From assembly GCF_020905415.1 (NCBI RefSeq), contig NZ_JAJJMP010000001.1, positions 711,501 to 775,500 of the forward strand: a stretch of 64,000 bases of DNA, in the 5' to 3' direction. The position numbers and the translations under genes were made by a program. The notes under the pieces were generated by a model. The model made no database searches and was not told where the DNA came from. It was given only the letters and a program-made list of their open reading frames with translations. The stretch comes from Myroides oncorhynchi. GTDB taxonomy: Bacteria; Bacteroidota; Bacteroidia; Flavobacteriales; Flavobacteriaceae. Below, one piece after another: positions 27,643-35,820 of this stretch. The first letter of the stretch is position 1. Every line of letters starts with the position of its first letter.

Positions 27643-28088
27643 TACTTCATTATTATATAAGTTAAAAATACAGTCATAATAATCCCTAAAATAGAACTAG
27701 TAATAATAACAATTATACGACTAAGGTTACCGAAACTATGCTCTAATTTCTCACTATTTCTTGCCTTTAATGCTAATTCTAAAGAGGAACTAAATCTATA
27801 TAAAAGGTAGCATACATAAATAACCACTAAGATTAACAATAGGAAACACAAAGCCACATAGCTCAAATTTAGATTTATAAGACTTAAAAATACAATGACC
27901 AAATATTGACCAACAGAGGGCACATTCGCACTCGTAAGAAAAAAATCAAACATTAACAGTATTACTAACTGTGCCAAGATCAACATTAATAACACTTTTG
28001 CCAACACTCCTGTACGCCTTAAGTGAACAGTGGATATAACTGACAACTCTATTTCTTTTTCTGTATGTACCTTTATTTCTGTATCCAT
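27642..28088 (-). CDS. small membrane protein, DUF5362-like (copy B1)
   Basis: A 148-residue protein starting with a charged cytosolic region, then four hydrophobic segments (LLMLILAQLVILLMFDFFL, YLVIVFLSLINLNLSYVALCFLLLILVVIYV, IIVIITSSILGIIMTVFLTYII). The loop SSLELALKARNSEKLEHSFGNLSR matches the corresponding loop in copy A1. First gene of the second pair. Function unknown. Confidence 0.65.
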   Translation of the reverse strand: MDTEIKVHTEKEIELSVISTVHLRRTGVLAKVLLMLILAQLVILLMFDFFLTSANVPSVGQYLVIVFLSLINLNLSYVALCFLLLILVVIYVCYLLYRFSSSLELALKARNSEKLEHSFGNLSRIIVIITSSILGIIMTVFLTYIIMK

Positions 28089-28134
28089 TTTAGCTCATTT
28101 TTTTTATAATACATAGATACAAAAAATTGTATCT

Positions 28135-28635
28135 CTACTGTGTTATTACATACAACACTCCCGTATGACCATCGAAGTCAAAAGCCCTATCATAACGCAG
28201 TCCTATCTTCTCCAACACTTTTATCGAAGCGATATTATCCTTCATCGCTCTACCGATGATTACCTTTTGTCTTAATTGACTGAAGCCATAGTCAAGACAA
28301 GCCTTTGCGCTCTCTGTAGCATATCCCATATTCCAATACTCCTCATAGAAGCGAAAGCCGATATCTGTCTCATCTATATCAGCATTATACTTTAATCCAC
28401 ACCATCCTAAAAAAGCATTATCCTCTTTGCGTATGACTGCCCATCGCCCATAACCATTTCTTTTATAATCGCTATAGTTCGCTAAGAAAACATGTGCTTC
28501 CTCTACATCACTAAATGTATCATCTCCCGTATAACGAATCACATTAGGATTTAGATTTAATTGATAGAAGTTTTCTGCATCTGCTGTAGTCAACTCTCTT
28601 AATAACAATCGTTCTGTTTCTATTATATATTCCAC
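28135..28635 (-). CDS. GNAT-family N-acetyltransferase (RimJ/RimL-like)
   Basis: A 166-residue Acetyltransf_3-type enzyme. It shows the typical start IETERLLLRELTTADAENFY, the substrate strand RWAVIRKEDNAFLGWCGL and the acetyl-CoA loop region EEYWNMGYATESAKACLDYGF, with NIASIKVLEKIGL before the C-terminus. It transfers acetyl from acetyl-CoA to an amine; the target (protein N-terminus or small molecule) is unknown. A degraded copy of its 3' end lies at 27174. Confidence 0.88.
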   Translation of the reverse strand: MEYIIETERLLLRELTTADAENFYQLNLNPNVIRYTGDDTFSDVEEAHVFLANYSDYKRNGYGRWAVIRKEDNAFLGWCGLKYNADIDETDIGFRFYEEYWNMGYATESAKACLDYGFSQLRQKVIIGRAMKDNIASIKVLEKIGLRYDRAFDFDGHTGVLYVITQ

Positions 28636-29453
28636 TATTTTCCTTCTCTAAAATTATAATCTAAGGTAGCAACTATTTTTTAACAAAGTGATTTTCTCAT
28701 TAATAATCATACTAACTCCACTAACCTATCCAAATGGCTGCTAGAAACATACTCTATATTAAGTTTAAATTCATTGCCTACTTATTGAAGAATACAAGAA
28801 CTATAAAAGGAGAGTTCTTCGACAAATGACCACTTAACTACCACTATTCACTTGCTATACTCCATGAATTGTCGAATAACTTGCTATCAAGCCTTGTATT
28901 TACTACGATTAAGAGCCATTGAAGATAGTAAGCTATATTTACCAAGTTAAAACTAACAACCTAACAAACAACCAAATAAGATCATAATAAGTAAATATTA
29001 CATTCAAAAAAAATGATAACTATTTTTAGAAACAGAACCATTTAAAGCTTAAATCAAATTATTTAGAAAAAAAGTAGAACTAAATACCAAGTAAAACATC
29101 TTGAAAATGACTAATATTTGTATAAAAACTAAAAATAGAATATCAAATTATAATGCATGGTATTTATTACACTACTGATTAGGAGATAGAATCTCTTCAA
29201 ATACTAGGGTATAACTCTTGTCTTATTCTGAAACAAGCACAGAGAACAAGATAGAAGCATACGCACTCTAGTATATCTACAACCGAACTCTTAATCGCTA
29301 TGCTATGAAACACAACAAAATAGTGAATACCCCACGTAGAATAGACATACCACAAATATGGTATATTGCTTAAAACAGTAATAAAACCTGATGTGATTCT
29401 ATATCTTTACACAATATTTAGTAGTACTTTAAACAAAAAGAAAAGAAAGCAAG
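28636..29453. other. 818-bp gap with a large nested stem-loop
   Basis: No convincing coding frame on either strand. The only strong structure is an imperfect nested inverted repeat: AATACAAG (28791-28798) with CTTGTATT (28893-28900), and GTTCTTCGACAA (28814-28825) with TTGTCGAATAAC (28869-28880, one mismatch). Near 29264 a segment with AAGCATA and CTCTAGTAT weakly resembles the 129-bp repeat at 31881. The rest is AT-rich and probably contains the promoter of the symporter genes. Confidence 0.4.
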
Positions 29454-30608
29454 ATGAAGAAATTCTTTAATAATACAATAGTAAAATTGCTATTAGGAGT
29501 GATTGTAGGTTTACTTATAGGTCCATACCTTAGTAGTAGTTTACTACAGATTATCTTATCAACTAGACATATTTTAGGACAAATTATCCTATTCTTAGTT
29601 CCGCTTATCATACTAGGTTTCGTAGTATCGTCTATCGCTAAGCTAGACAAGGGGCAGACTAGTATTATTGGATTCTCGATTATTATCGCTTATATCTCAA
29701 GTATTGGAGCAGGTTTTTTTAGTACTACACTAGGCTTTAACATCATCCCTCATTTACAAATAGAGACTAACGTAGAGACTCTTAAAGAACTACCTGAGAT
29801 GTTATTTAAATTAGATATCCCACCAGTATTTGGAGTAATGACATCACTTACACTAGCATTAATGATCGGTATTGGTATTCTATGGACAGAGTCTAAGCCG
29901 TTAGAGCGTGCCTTTGATTCATTTAAGGATATCGTATTGTTATTAGTGAATAGAGTATTAGTACCTGTATTGCCTTTTTATATTATGGCTAACTTCGCTT
30001 TATTAAGTTATGAAGGGTCTATACAGTCACAGTTACCCGTATTCTTAACAGTGATACTAATCGTAATAGTAGCCCACTTTATCTGGTTGGGAGTATTATA
30101 CACAATCGCTGGAATATATTCAGGAAAGAATCCTTGGGAAGTAATCAAGCATTATCCGCCAGCTTATCTAACAGCAGTAGGAACAATGTCTTCAGCAGCA
30201 TCTTTAGGAATGGCACTTCAATCCGCACACAAAAGCAAAGTCTTAAAACCCGAAATCACGAACTTCACGATACCGTTCTTCTCTAATATTCACTTATGTG
30301 GGTCAGTATTGACAGAGGTATTCTTCGTAATGACCGTCTCTCAAGTATTATATGGTACAATACCTACTATAGGAACAATGATTCTATTCGTACTCTTACT
30401 AGGGATATTCGCTATCGGGGCACCGGGCGTACCTGGTGGAACAGTAATGGCTTCCTTAGGTATTATCGCTTCTGTGTTGGGATTTGATGATGCAGGGATA
30501 GCACTTACATTAACAATATTCGCATTACAAGACAGTTTCGGTACAGCGTGTAATATCACAGGTGATGGAGCGCTCAGCCTTATGGTAACCAAATACAATG
30601 AAAAATAA
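29454..30608 (+). CDS. dicarboxylate/amino acid:cation symporter (SDF family), copy 1
   Basis: A 384-residue inner-membrane secondary transporter of the DAACS/SDF family. It has about eight hydrophobic helices, a serine-rich hairpin (GTMSSAASLGMALQSAHKSK) and the substrate/cation region GAPGVPGG ... FALQDSFGTACNITGDGALSL, equivalent to the NxxxD motif of the family. It imports C4-dicarboxylates or acidic/neutral amino acids with Na+ or H+. A terminator separates it from a close paralogue immediately downstream. Confidence 0.88.
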   Translation: MKKFFNNTIVKLLLGVIVGLLIGPYLSSSLLQIILSTRHILGQIILFLVPLIILGFVVSSIAKLDKGQTSIIGFSIIIAYISSIGAGFFSTTLGFNIIPHLQIETNVETLKELPEMLFKLDIPPVFGVMTSLTLALMIGIGILWTESKPLERAFDSFKDIVLLLVNRVLVPVLPFYIMANFALLSYEGSIQSQLPVFLTVILIVIVAHFIWLGVLYTIAGIYSGKNPWEVIKHYPPAYLTAVGTMSSAASLGMALQSAHKSKVLKPEITNFTIPFFSNIHLCGSVLTEVFFVMTVSQVLYGTIPTIGTMILFVLLLGIFAIGAPGVPGGTVMASLGIIASVLGFDDAGIALTLTIFALQDSFGTACNITGDGALSLMVTKYNEK

Positions 30609-30616
30609 CTATATTT

Positions 30617-30643
30617 AAGGGAAGATTATGTCTTCCCTTTTTT
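30617..30643 (+). terminator. intrinsic terminator between the two symporter genes
   Basis: AAGGGAAGA (30617-30625) pairs with TCTTCCCTT (30631-30639), followed by TTTT. It would limit read-through into the second copy 15 bp downstream. Confidence 0.85.
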
Positions 30644-30657
30644 ATTATAAATAGACT

Positions 30658-31836
30658 ATGCTTAAGAAACTAGCTAATAACACTATCGTCAGACTAATCT
30701 CAGGAGTAATCATCGGGCTACTATTAGGTCCCTACCTCAACGAGATACTACTGCAAATAATCTTATCAACTAAACACATATTAGGGCAACTTATTATGTT
30801 CTTAGTTCCTCTTATTATCCTAGGGTTTATCGTATCCTCTATCGCTAAACTAGATCAGAAATCCTCAGTGATTATAGGATTCTCATTGGCTATTGCTTAC
30901 CTATCCAGTATAGGCGCAGGGTTCTTTAGTGGTACACTAGGGTATACGATATTGCCTTGGTTAGATATCCCTGCATCAGCTACTACAGGTCGAGTATTAC
31001 CTACTATGCTGTTTAAACTAGATATCCCACCTATATTTGATGTGATGACTTCACTAGTACTTGCGCTAATGATAGGACTAGGGATACTATGGACACAATC
31101 TAAACCACTCGAGGTAGCCTTCGATCACTTTAAAGATATTGTGTTACTACTAGTCAATAGAGTATTGGTGCCCTTGTTACCTTTATACATAGCGTGTAAC
31201 TTTGCGCTACTAAGCTATGTTGGTACAATACAGTCACAATTGCCTATCTTCTTAAAGGTAATTATCATCGTTATCCTAGCCCACATCATATGGATAGCAG
31301 TCTTATATATCATAGCAGGACTATATGCTAAAAAGAACCCTTGGGAGGTTCTTAGACACTACGGGCCGACCTATCTAACAGCGTTAGGTACGATGTCGTC
31401 AGCAGCTAGCCTAGGTGTAGCCTTACAGTCCGCTCATAAGAGTAAAATACTAAAACCTGAAATAACGAACTTCACAATTCCGTTCTTCTCTAATGTACAT
31501 CTATGCGGTGCTATGGTGACAGAGACTTTCTTCGTGATGACCGTATCATTAGTGTTATATGGACACTTACCCGATGTAGGAACACTAATTATATTTGTGT
31601 TGTTATTAGGTGTATTCGCCTTAGGTGCTCCAGGAGTACCAGGAGGAGCACTAATGGCATCCTTAGGATTGATCACCTCATTATTAGGTTTTGACGACAC
31701 AGGGATAGCCTTGGTATTGACAATATTCGCACTACAAGACAGTTTTGGTACTGCGTGTAATATCGTAGGTGATGGCGCATTAAGTCTTATGGCTACTGCC
31801 TTTCACGAACGTAAACAAAAAAGGGAAGCTAGTTAG
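30658..31836 (+). CDS. dicarboxylate/amino acid:cation symporter (SDF family), copy 2
   Basis: A 392-residue paralogue of the preceding gene, with most residues identical over the whole length (for example LLGPYL, STKHILGQLIMFLVPLIILGF, GTMSSAASLGVALQSAHKSK, GAPGVPGG, FGTACNIVGDGALSL). Differences cluster in the loop after helix 3 (DIPASATTGRVLP against QIETNVETLKELP) and at the C-terminus. A tandem duplication. The stop codon lies inside the terminator hairpin. Confidence 0.88.
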   Translation: MLKKLANNTIVRLISGVIIGLLLGPYLNEILLQIILSTKHILGQLIMFLVPLIILGFIVSSIAKLDQKSSVIIGFSLAIAYLSSIGAGFFSGTLGYTILPWLDIPASATTGRVLPTMLFKLDIPPIFDVMTSLVLALMIGLGILWTQSKPLEVAFDHFKDIVLLLVNRVLVPLLPLYIACNFALLSYVGTIQSQLPIFLKVIIIVILAHIIWIAVLYIIAGLYAKKNPWEVLRHYGPTYLTALGTMSSAASLGVALQSAHKSKILKPEITNFTIPFFSNVHLCGAMVTETFFVMTVSLVLYGHLPDVGTLIIFVLLLGVFALGAPGVPGGALMASLGLITSLLGFDDTGIALVLTIFALQDSFGTACNIVGDGALSLMATAFHERKQKREAS

Positions 31837-31848
31837 CTTCCCTTTTTT
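31817..31848 (+). terminator. intrinsic terminator overlapping the symporter stop codon
   Basis: AAAAAAGGGAAGCT (31817-31830) pairs with AGCTTCCCTTTTTT (31835-31848) around a 4-nt loop. The TAG stop (31834-31836) is in the hairpin. Confidence 0.9.
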
Positions 31849-31880
31849 GTATAACCTAGAATAAGTGATAGACAGATAAA

Positions 31881-32009
31881 CGAAAAGTAATTATACAAAA
31901 TAGGTCCGAATTAATGATTAAAGCATACTCTAGTATGGTTTTAGAATTAATGAAAGAGCTATGAAGTAGAATTGCTTTGTAGTATTTGACTAACGCTGAT
32001 TCTGGGTTT
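31881..32009 (-). repeat. 129-bp 3'-flank repeat, copy A (behind the acyl-CoA dehydrogenase gene)
   Basis: Read on the minus strand it starts 11 bp after the acyl-CoA dehydrogenase stop. It aligns without gaps to 37505-37633 on the plus strand with 18 mismatches by hand count (about 86% identity). In both copies the element has the same orientation relative to the gene it follows. Confidence 0.85.
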
Positions 32010-32020
32010 AAATAATATGA

Positions 32021-33163
32021 TTATTCTTTTAAGATATTACGAGAGATAACTACTTTCTGTATCTCGGTAGTTCCTTCTCCGATAGTACATAACTTCGAAT
32101 CACGGAAGAACTTCTCCACAGGAAAGTCTTTAGTATATCCATATCCACCGTGGATTTGGATCGCTTCAGTAGATACCTTCACACATACTTCTGACGCATA
32201 CATCTTCGCCATCGCTCCGATTTTAGTCATTGGTTTATTGTTGTTTTTTAAGAAAGCTGCTTTGTGTAATAACAATTCTGAACATTCTATCTCTGTAGCC
32301 ATATCCGCTAATTTAAAGCTGATAGCTTGAAACTCACTAATAGGTTTACCAAACTGAACACGTTCTTTAGAATATTTAAGAGCTGCTTCATAAGCCCCTT
32401 TAGCGATACCTAATGATAAAGCTCCAATAGAAATACGTCCACCATCTAATACTTTCATCGCTTGAATAAAACCTTCACCTACTTCACCTAAACGGTTAGT
32501 GTCAGGTACACGACAGTTGTCAAAGATTAGTTCTGCAGTCTCAGAAGCACGCATTCCTAATTTGTTTTCTTTTTTCCCACTAGAGAATCCAGGAGTACCT
32601 TTCTCTACTACGAAAGCAGTCATGCCACGAGAATCACCTTTCTCTCCTGTACGTACGATAACTACTGCGACATTACCAGAGATAGCGTGTGTGATAAAAT
32701 TCTTCGCACCGTTAAGCACCCAGTGGTCACCATCTTTTACTGCAGTAGTACTCATTCCACCAGCATCAGATCCAGTATTGTGTTCAGTCAATCCCCACGC
32801 ACCTATCCACTCAGCTGTCGCTAACTTAGGTAACCATCTCTTCTTTTGCTCTTCGTTAGCAAATGTAAGGATATGATTAGTACATAGTGAATTATGTGCT
32901 GCTACTGATAATCCAATAGAAGAATCTACTTTAGAGATTTCTTCAACTATCGTAATATATTCGTGATAATCTAATCCAGACCCTCCATATTCTTCAGGAA
33001 CTAAAACACCCATATACCCCATCTCACCTAGCTTCTTAAACAAGTCTACAGGAAAGATTTGAGCCTCATCCCATTCCATAATATGTGGACGAATATGTTG
33101 TTCTGCAAAGTCTCTTATAGATTGAGCAATCATTGCTTGAGTTTCATTGTATTCAAAATTCAT
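32021..33163 (-). CDS. acyl-CoA dehydrogenase
   Basis: A 380-residue FAD enzyme of the ACAD family that oxidises acyl-CoA to enoyl-CoA in fatty-acid or branched-chain amino-acid breakdown. All three domains are present: an N-terminal helical domain, a middle beta-domain (WGLTEHNTGSDAGGM, RASETAELIFDNCRVP) and a C-terminal helical domain (RVQFGKPISEFQAI, IHGGYGYTKDFPVEKFFRD). The catalytic glutamate is expected at IGEGTTEIQ, the Glu before GT, as in short-chain and butyryl-CoA dehydrogenases. A TTG-N21-TATATTTG promoter lies in front. Confidence 0.95.
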   Translation of the reverse strand: MNFEYNETQAMIAQSIRDFAEQHIRPHIMEWDEAQIFPVDLFKKLGEMGYMGVLVPEEYGGSGLDYHEYITIVEEISKVDSSIGLSVAAHNSLCTNHILTFANEEQKKRWLPKLATAEWIGAWGLTEHNTGSDAGGMSTTAVKDGDHWVLNGAKNFITHAISGNVAVVIVRTGEKGDSRGMTAFVVEKGTPGFSSGKKENKLGMRASETAELIFDNCRVPDTNRLGEVGEGFIQAMKVLDGGRISIGALSLGIAKGAYEAALKYSKERVQFGKPISEFQAISFKLADMATEIECSELLLHKAAFLKNNNKPMTKIGAMAKMYASEVCVKVSTEAIQIHGGYGYTKDFPVEKFFRDSKLCTIGEGTTEIQKVVISRNILKE

Positions 33164-33174
33164 GGTTGATAGTT

Positions 33175-34074
33175 TTAATTCGTAAATCTCAAATATAAAC
33201 TAATTATATCAATTTTGTCAATAGGGAATTTCTCAATTTGTAAGAATTCATCTTTATTAACAAAATCGCCATTCATACTTCTATGCTTCACCACTTCCCT
33301 TGCTATATAGTAGTTCATATAAGGTGTTTCTTTCAATTGATTTACTGTAGCTTCATTGACATTTAATTTAATTACAGTAGGAGATTTTTCAACGATGAAG
33401 TGCTTAGACAATTCTTCAAACGTCTCATCTGATATGCCATAGATAAATTTTAATTGCTGAACAGAAACAAAACCTCTATATTTCTCTCGTTCTTTTATAA
33501 TCTTTTCAGCATAATATGGACCTATACCTCTTACCTTCTGCAAGTCTTCTAAAGTTGCACTATTTATACAACTAGCGACAATTGGCACAATTTCTTTTGG
33601 TTTATTAAAATCCACGTACTCCCTTTTCCCTTTAGGATTAGTCACCCAATCAGGAAACTTAAAATAAATACTATATTTACTAATCCACTCATTAGAAACT
33701 TTTGTCACTTGTTGAAATTCTTTAGCCGAATTAACAAACTTATTTCCTTTTCTAAAAGTCAATAATCTATCAATCTCATCTAAAGACATCCCCAATATAG
33801 ACCCTCTATAGTCTGTAATAAAATTAGGATTAAAAGGATAGATAGTATCGCGTTTTGCCTGCATGACAACACGAATACTATCAAGAACTTTTACTTTGCC
33901 ATAGTACTGTTCATCGAACAGGGTTGGATATTTTTCTTGTAGAGAAGTCGTACTAGAACTAGGATAATAGTAGATAAATAGTTGTACAAAGACAATTAAA
34001 AAAATCAAAAAGAACAATCCTCTTTTTTGTGATTTATTATAGTAATAAAACTTTTTCCGGTAGTTTGAAAACAT
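33175..34074 (-). CDS. membrane-anchored helix-hairpin-helix protein, ComEA-like
   Basis: A 299-residue protein with a short cytosolic N-terminus, one transmembrane helix (RGLFFLIFLIVFVQLFIYYY, residues ~19-38) and an exported body. Two helix-hairpin-helix regions are visible in the C-terminal half: LEDLQKVRGIGPYYAEKIIK and VNQLKETPYMNYYIAREVVK, each followed by a phase of conserved hydrophobics. ComEA proteins bind incoming DNA in natural transformation; the general architecture fits, but no other competence gene lies nearby. It ends 12 bp before the acyl-CoA dehydrogenase start. Confidence 0.85.
   Translation of the reverse strand: MFSNYRKKFYYYNKSQKRGLFFLIFLIVFVQLFIYYYPSSSTTSLQEKYPTLFDEQYYGKVKVLDSIRVVMQAKRDTIYPFNPNFITDYRGSILGMSLDEIDRLLTFRKGNKFVNSAKEFQQVTKVSNEWISKYSIYFKFPDWVTNPKGKREYVDFNKPKEIVPIVASCINSATLEDLQKVRGIGPYYAEKIIKEREKYRGFVSVQQLKFIYGISDETFEELSKHFIVEKSPTVIKLNVNEATVNQLKETPYMNYYIAREVVKHRSMNGDFVNKDEFLQIEKFPIDKIDIISLYLRFTN
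33190..33221 (-). promoter_or_regulatory. candidate promoter of the acyl-CoA dehydrogenase gene
   Basis: On the minus strand TTG (33221-33219), a 21-nt spacer and TATATTTG (33197-33190), ending 26 nt before the ATG at 33163. It lies inside the 3' end of the HhH-protein gene, so the two genes can be expressed separately. Confidence 0.55.
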
Positions 34075-34137
34075 AGTACTGTTTTACCCGAAATTTACGA
34101 GAATAACTATAGTTAAACATATAGTATTCAAAGTATC

Positions 34138-34359
34138 TTATAGATCAAAAACCGATGATCTCTTTGTATAGACTAAGTCTTTAATACGAGCTAAAAATGC
34201 CAACGTAATGTATAATGCAAACGCCAACCCTAAGGTAAAAAATGACAAATAAATAAAAAAAAGACGCACACTCGTGGCGCGAATCCCCAATCTATCAGCA
34301 ACACGACTAGATACTCTAAAACCACGTTTTTCAAAATAATGTCTTAATCCCGTAACCAT
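34138..34359 (-). CDS. PspC domain protein
   Basis: A 73-residue small membrane protein. It has the PspC pattern: a cytosolic amphipathic start (GLRHYFEKRGFRVSSRVADRLGI), then RATSVRLFFIYLSFFTLGLAFALYITLAFL as one or two membrane segments (described in pieces). PspC proteins belong to the envelope stress response; in Bacteroidota they often occur as short stand-alone forms like this one. Confidence 0.85.
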   Translation of the reverse strand: MVTGLRHYFEKRGFRVSSRVADRLGIRATSVRLFFIYLSFFTLGLAFALYITLAFLARIKDLVYTKRSSVFDL

Positions 34360-34458
34360 ATTTACTTATTTATATGCTAAAGCAAATGTAATGATTATTT
34401 TTCTAAACATCCCTCACTAATACAGTGTAAATCCAATAACAAACAAGGTTAATAAAAC

Positions 34459-35742
34459 TTATGTTCGCTTTAGATATTGCTTACCTATCTGACACTCCAG
34501 ACACCTCCCTTGATCACAATAATTCTTTTTAAGATGTACTAATGCTTGACTATCTAAAGCATTATCTACTTCTACTTTATACTCCTCAAATAAAGTAATA
34601 ATACTATTCTTTTCTGATTTTATCTTTAGTCCTAAGTCAACTACCTCACTTACATCGTAATCATCTATAGCCACAGACTGTTTATAAGCTACCTGTATTG
34701 GTAATACTACATTAATAACTACTAAATCAATAAACTCTCGAGATACTTTCTTTACTTGTTTTTTGCTGACTTTATTAAACACATAATGTGTTTCCCAATA
34801 TTCACTGACTTTGACATCAAACAGAGTGTAAAAATAACTCATATCACTGCAGTTCAAAATAGTGTGAATCGGAATCTGATGATGGTATAACCAGCTACTC
34901 AACTGTGCTAACCGAATAGTTGGGAAATTAGGTGGCCTCAATTGAAAAAAACGAATCGCGGTTGCTGATTCTTCCACTATATTATACTTGTGCTTTAAGA
35001 ATATCCACTCTCTCTTTAATTCCTTGACATAGCTATCTTCTACTTCCTGCTCCTCTGACAATAACCCTGTGATACCAAATAACAATGCTTCAATCTGCAA
35101 AAGAGATTGAGATTGTATATAAATAGAAAGTACTGGCAAGTTTTTCACTGCATTGAAGAATGCTTCCCCATTAGCATTAAGACCAAAGCTCTTAGCTAAG
35201 AAACAAAAAAAAACATGTTCCCAATGATTATTAGTAGCTGTTAACAAGATTTGAATTGGTACTATTTTTTCTTCTAAGCGTTCTAAGAACAGTTTCTCTT
35301 TCCAGTTTGTCCAGATATGAGGTGCTACATTAGAGATTATCTTTTCACAGTTAAAATGAGGCTTTCTAATAAAGAGTTCATTGCATTTAGCGAATACATC
35401 TGCATCAACATAATTCTTTAAAATAAAAACCGTTACCTCCTTCCCATCTGTTCTAAATACAGGAGTATCGTTATCCCAAACCACATGAAGTATAATACTG
35501 TCATAGCGCTGATCTACCTCATGATGATGTGCATACCAGTCTGAGCCATTAATGTGGATCTCCACATTGCCAGCCCACTCCTGAGTACCAATCAATATGC
35601 GGGCATTAAAAAAATCAGGTCCATCTAACCCAGTAAACGTTCCTGCTGAAATAATACTTAATGATTCGTTAGAGGCTGTATATAGCTCGTCTGTATTAAA
35701 GAGCTGATTAGCCCAAACATAATGTAAAAAAGCTTCTTTCAT
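34459..35742 (-). CDS. DUF2851 family protein
   Basis: A 427-residue cytosolic protein. The N-terminal half carries the DUF2851 signature (DGPDFFNARILIGTQEWAGNVEIHINGSDW, followed by HHEVDQRYDSIILHVVWDND, quoted in parts). The C-terminus ends with a cysteine cluster (CDQGRCLECQIGKQYL). The family is nearly restricted to Bacteroidota and its function is unknown. It is divergent from the PNGase gene with a 78-bp spacer. Confidence 0.88.
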   Translation of the reverse strand: MKEAFLHYVWANQLFNTDELYTASNESLSIISAGTFTGLDGPDFFNARILIGTQEWAGNVEIHINGSDWYAHHHEVDQRYDSIILHVVWDNDTPVFRTDGKEVTVFILKNYVDADVFAKCNELFIRKPHFNCEKIISNVAPHIWTNWKEKLFLERLEEKIVPIQILLTATNNHWEHVFFCFLAKSFGLNANGEAFFNAVKNLPVLSIYIQSQSLLQIEALLFGITGLLSEEQEVEDSYVKELKREWIFLKHKYNIVEESATAIRFFQLRPPNFPTIRLAQLSSWLYHHQIPIHTILNCSDMSYFYTLFDVKVSEYWETHYVFNKVSKKQVKKVSREFIDLVVINVVLPIQVAYKQSVAIDDYDVSEVVDLGLKIKSEKNSIITLFEEYKVEVDNALDSQALVHLKKNYCDQGRCLECQIGKQYLKRT

Positions 35743-35820
35743 AAAAGTAGTCGTGAGTTCGTTATATTCAAATGGTTTTCTCTATTTTTATAAAAAACTA
35801 TAATCACACCAACCAAACTT

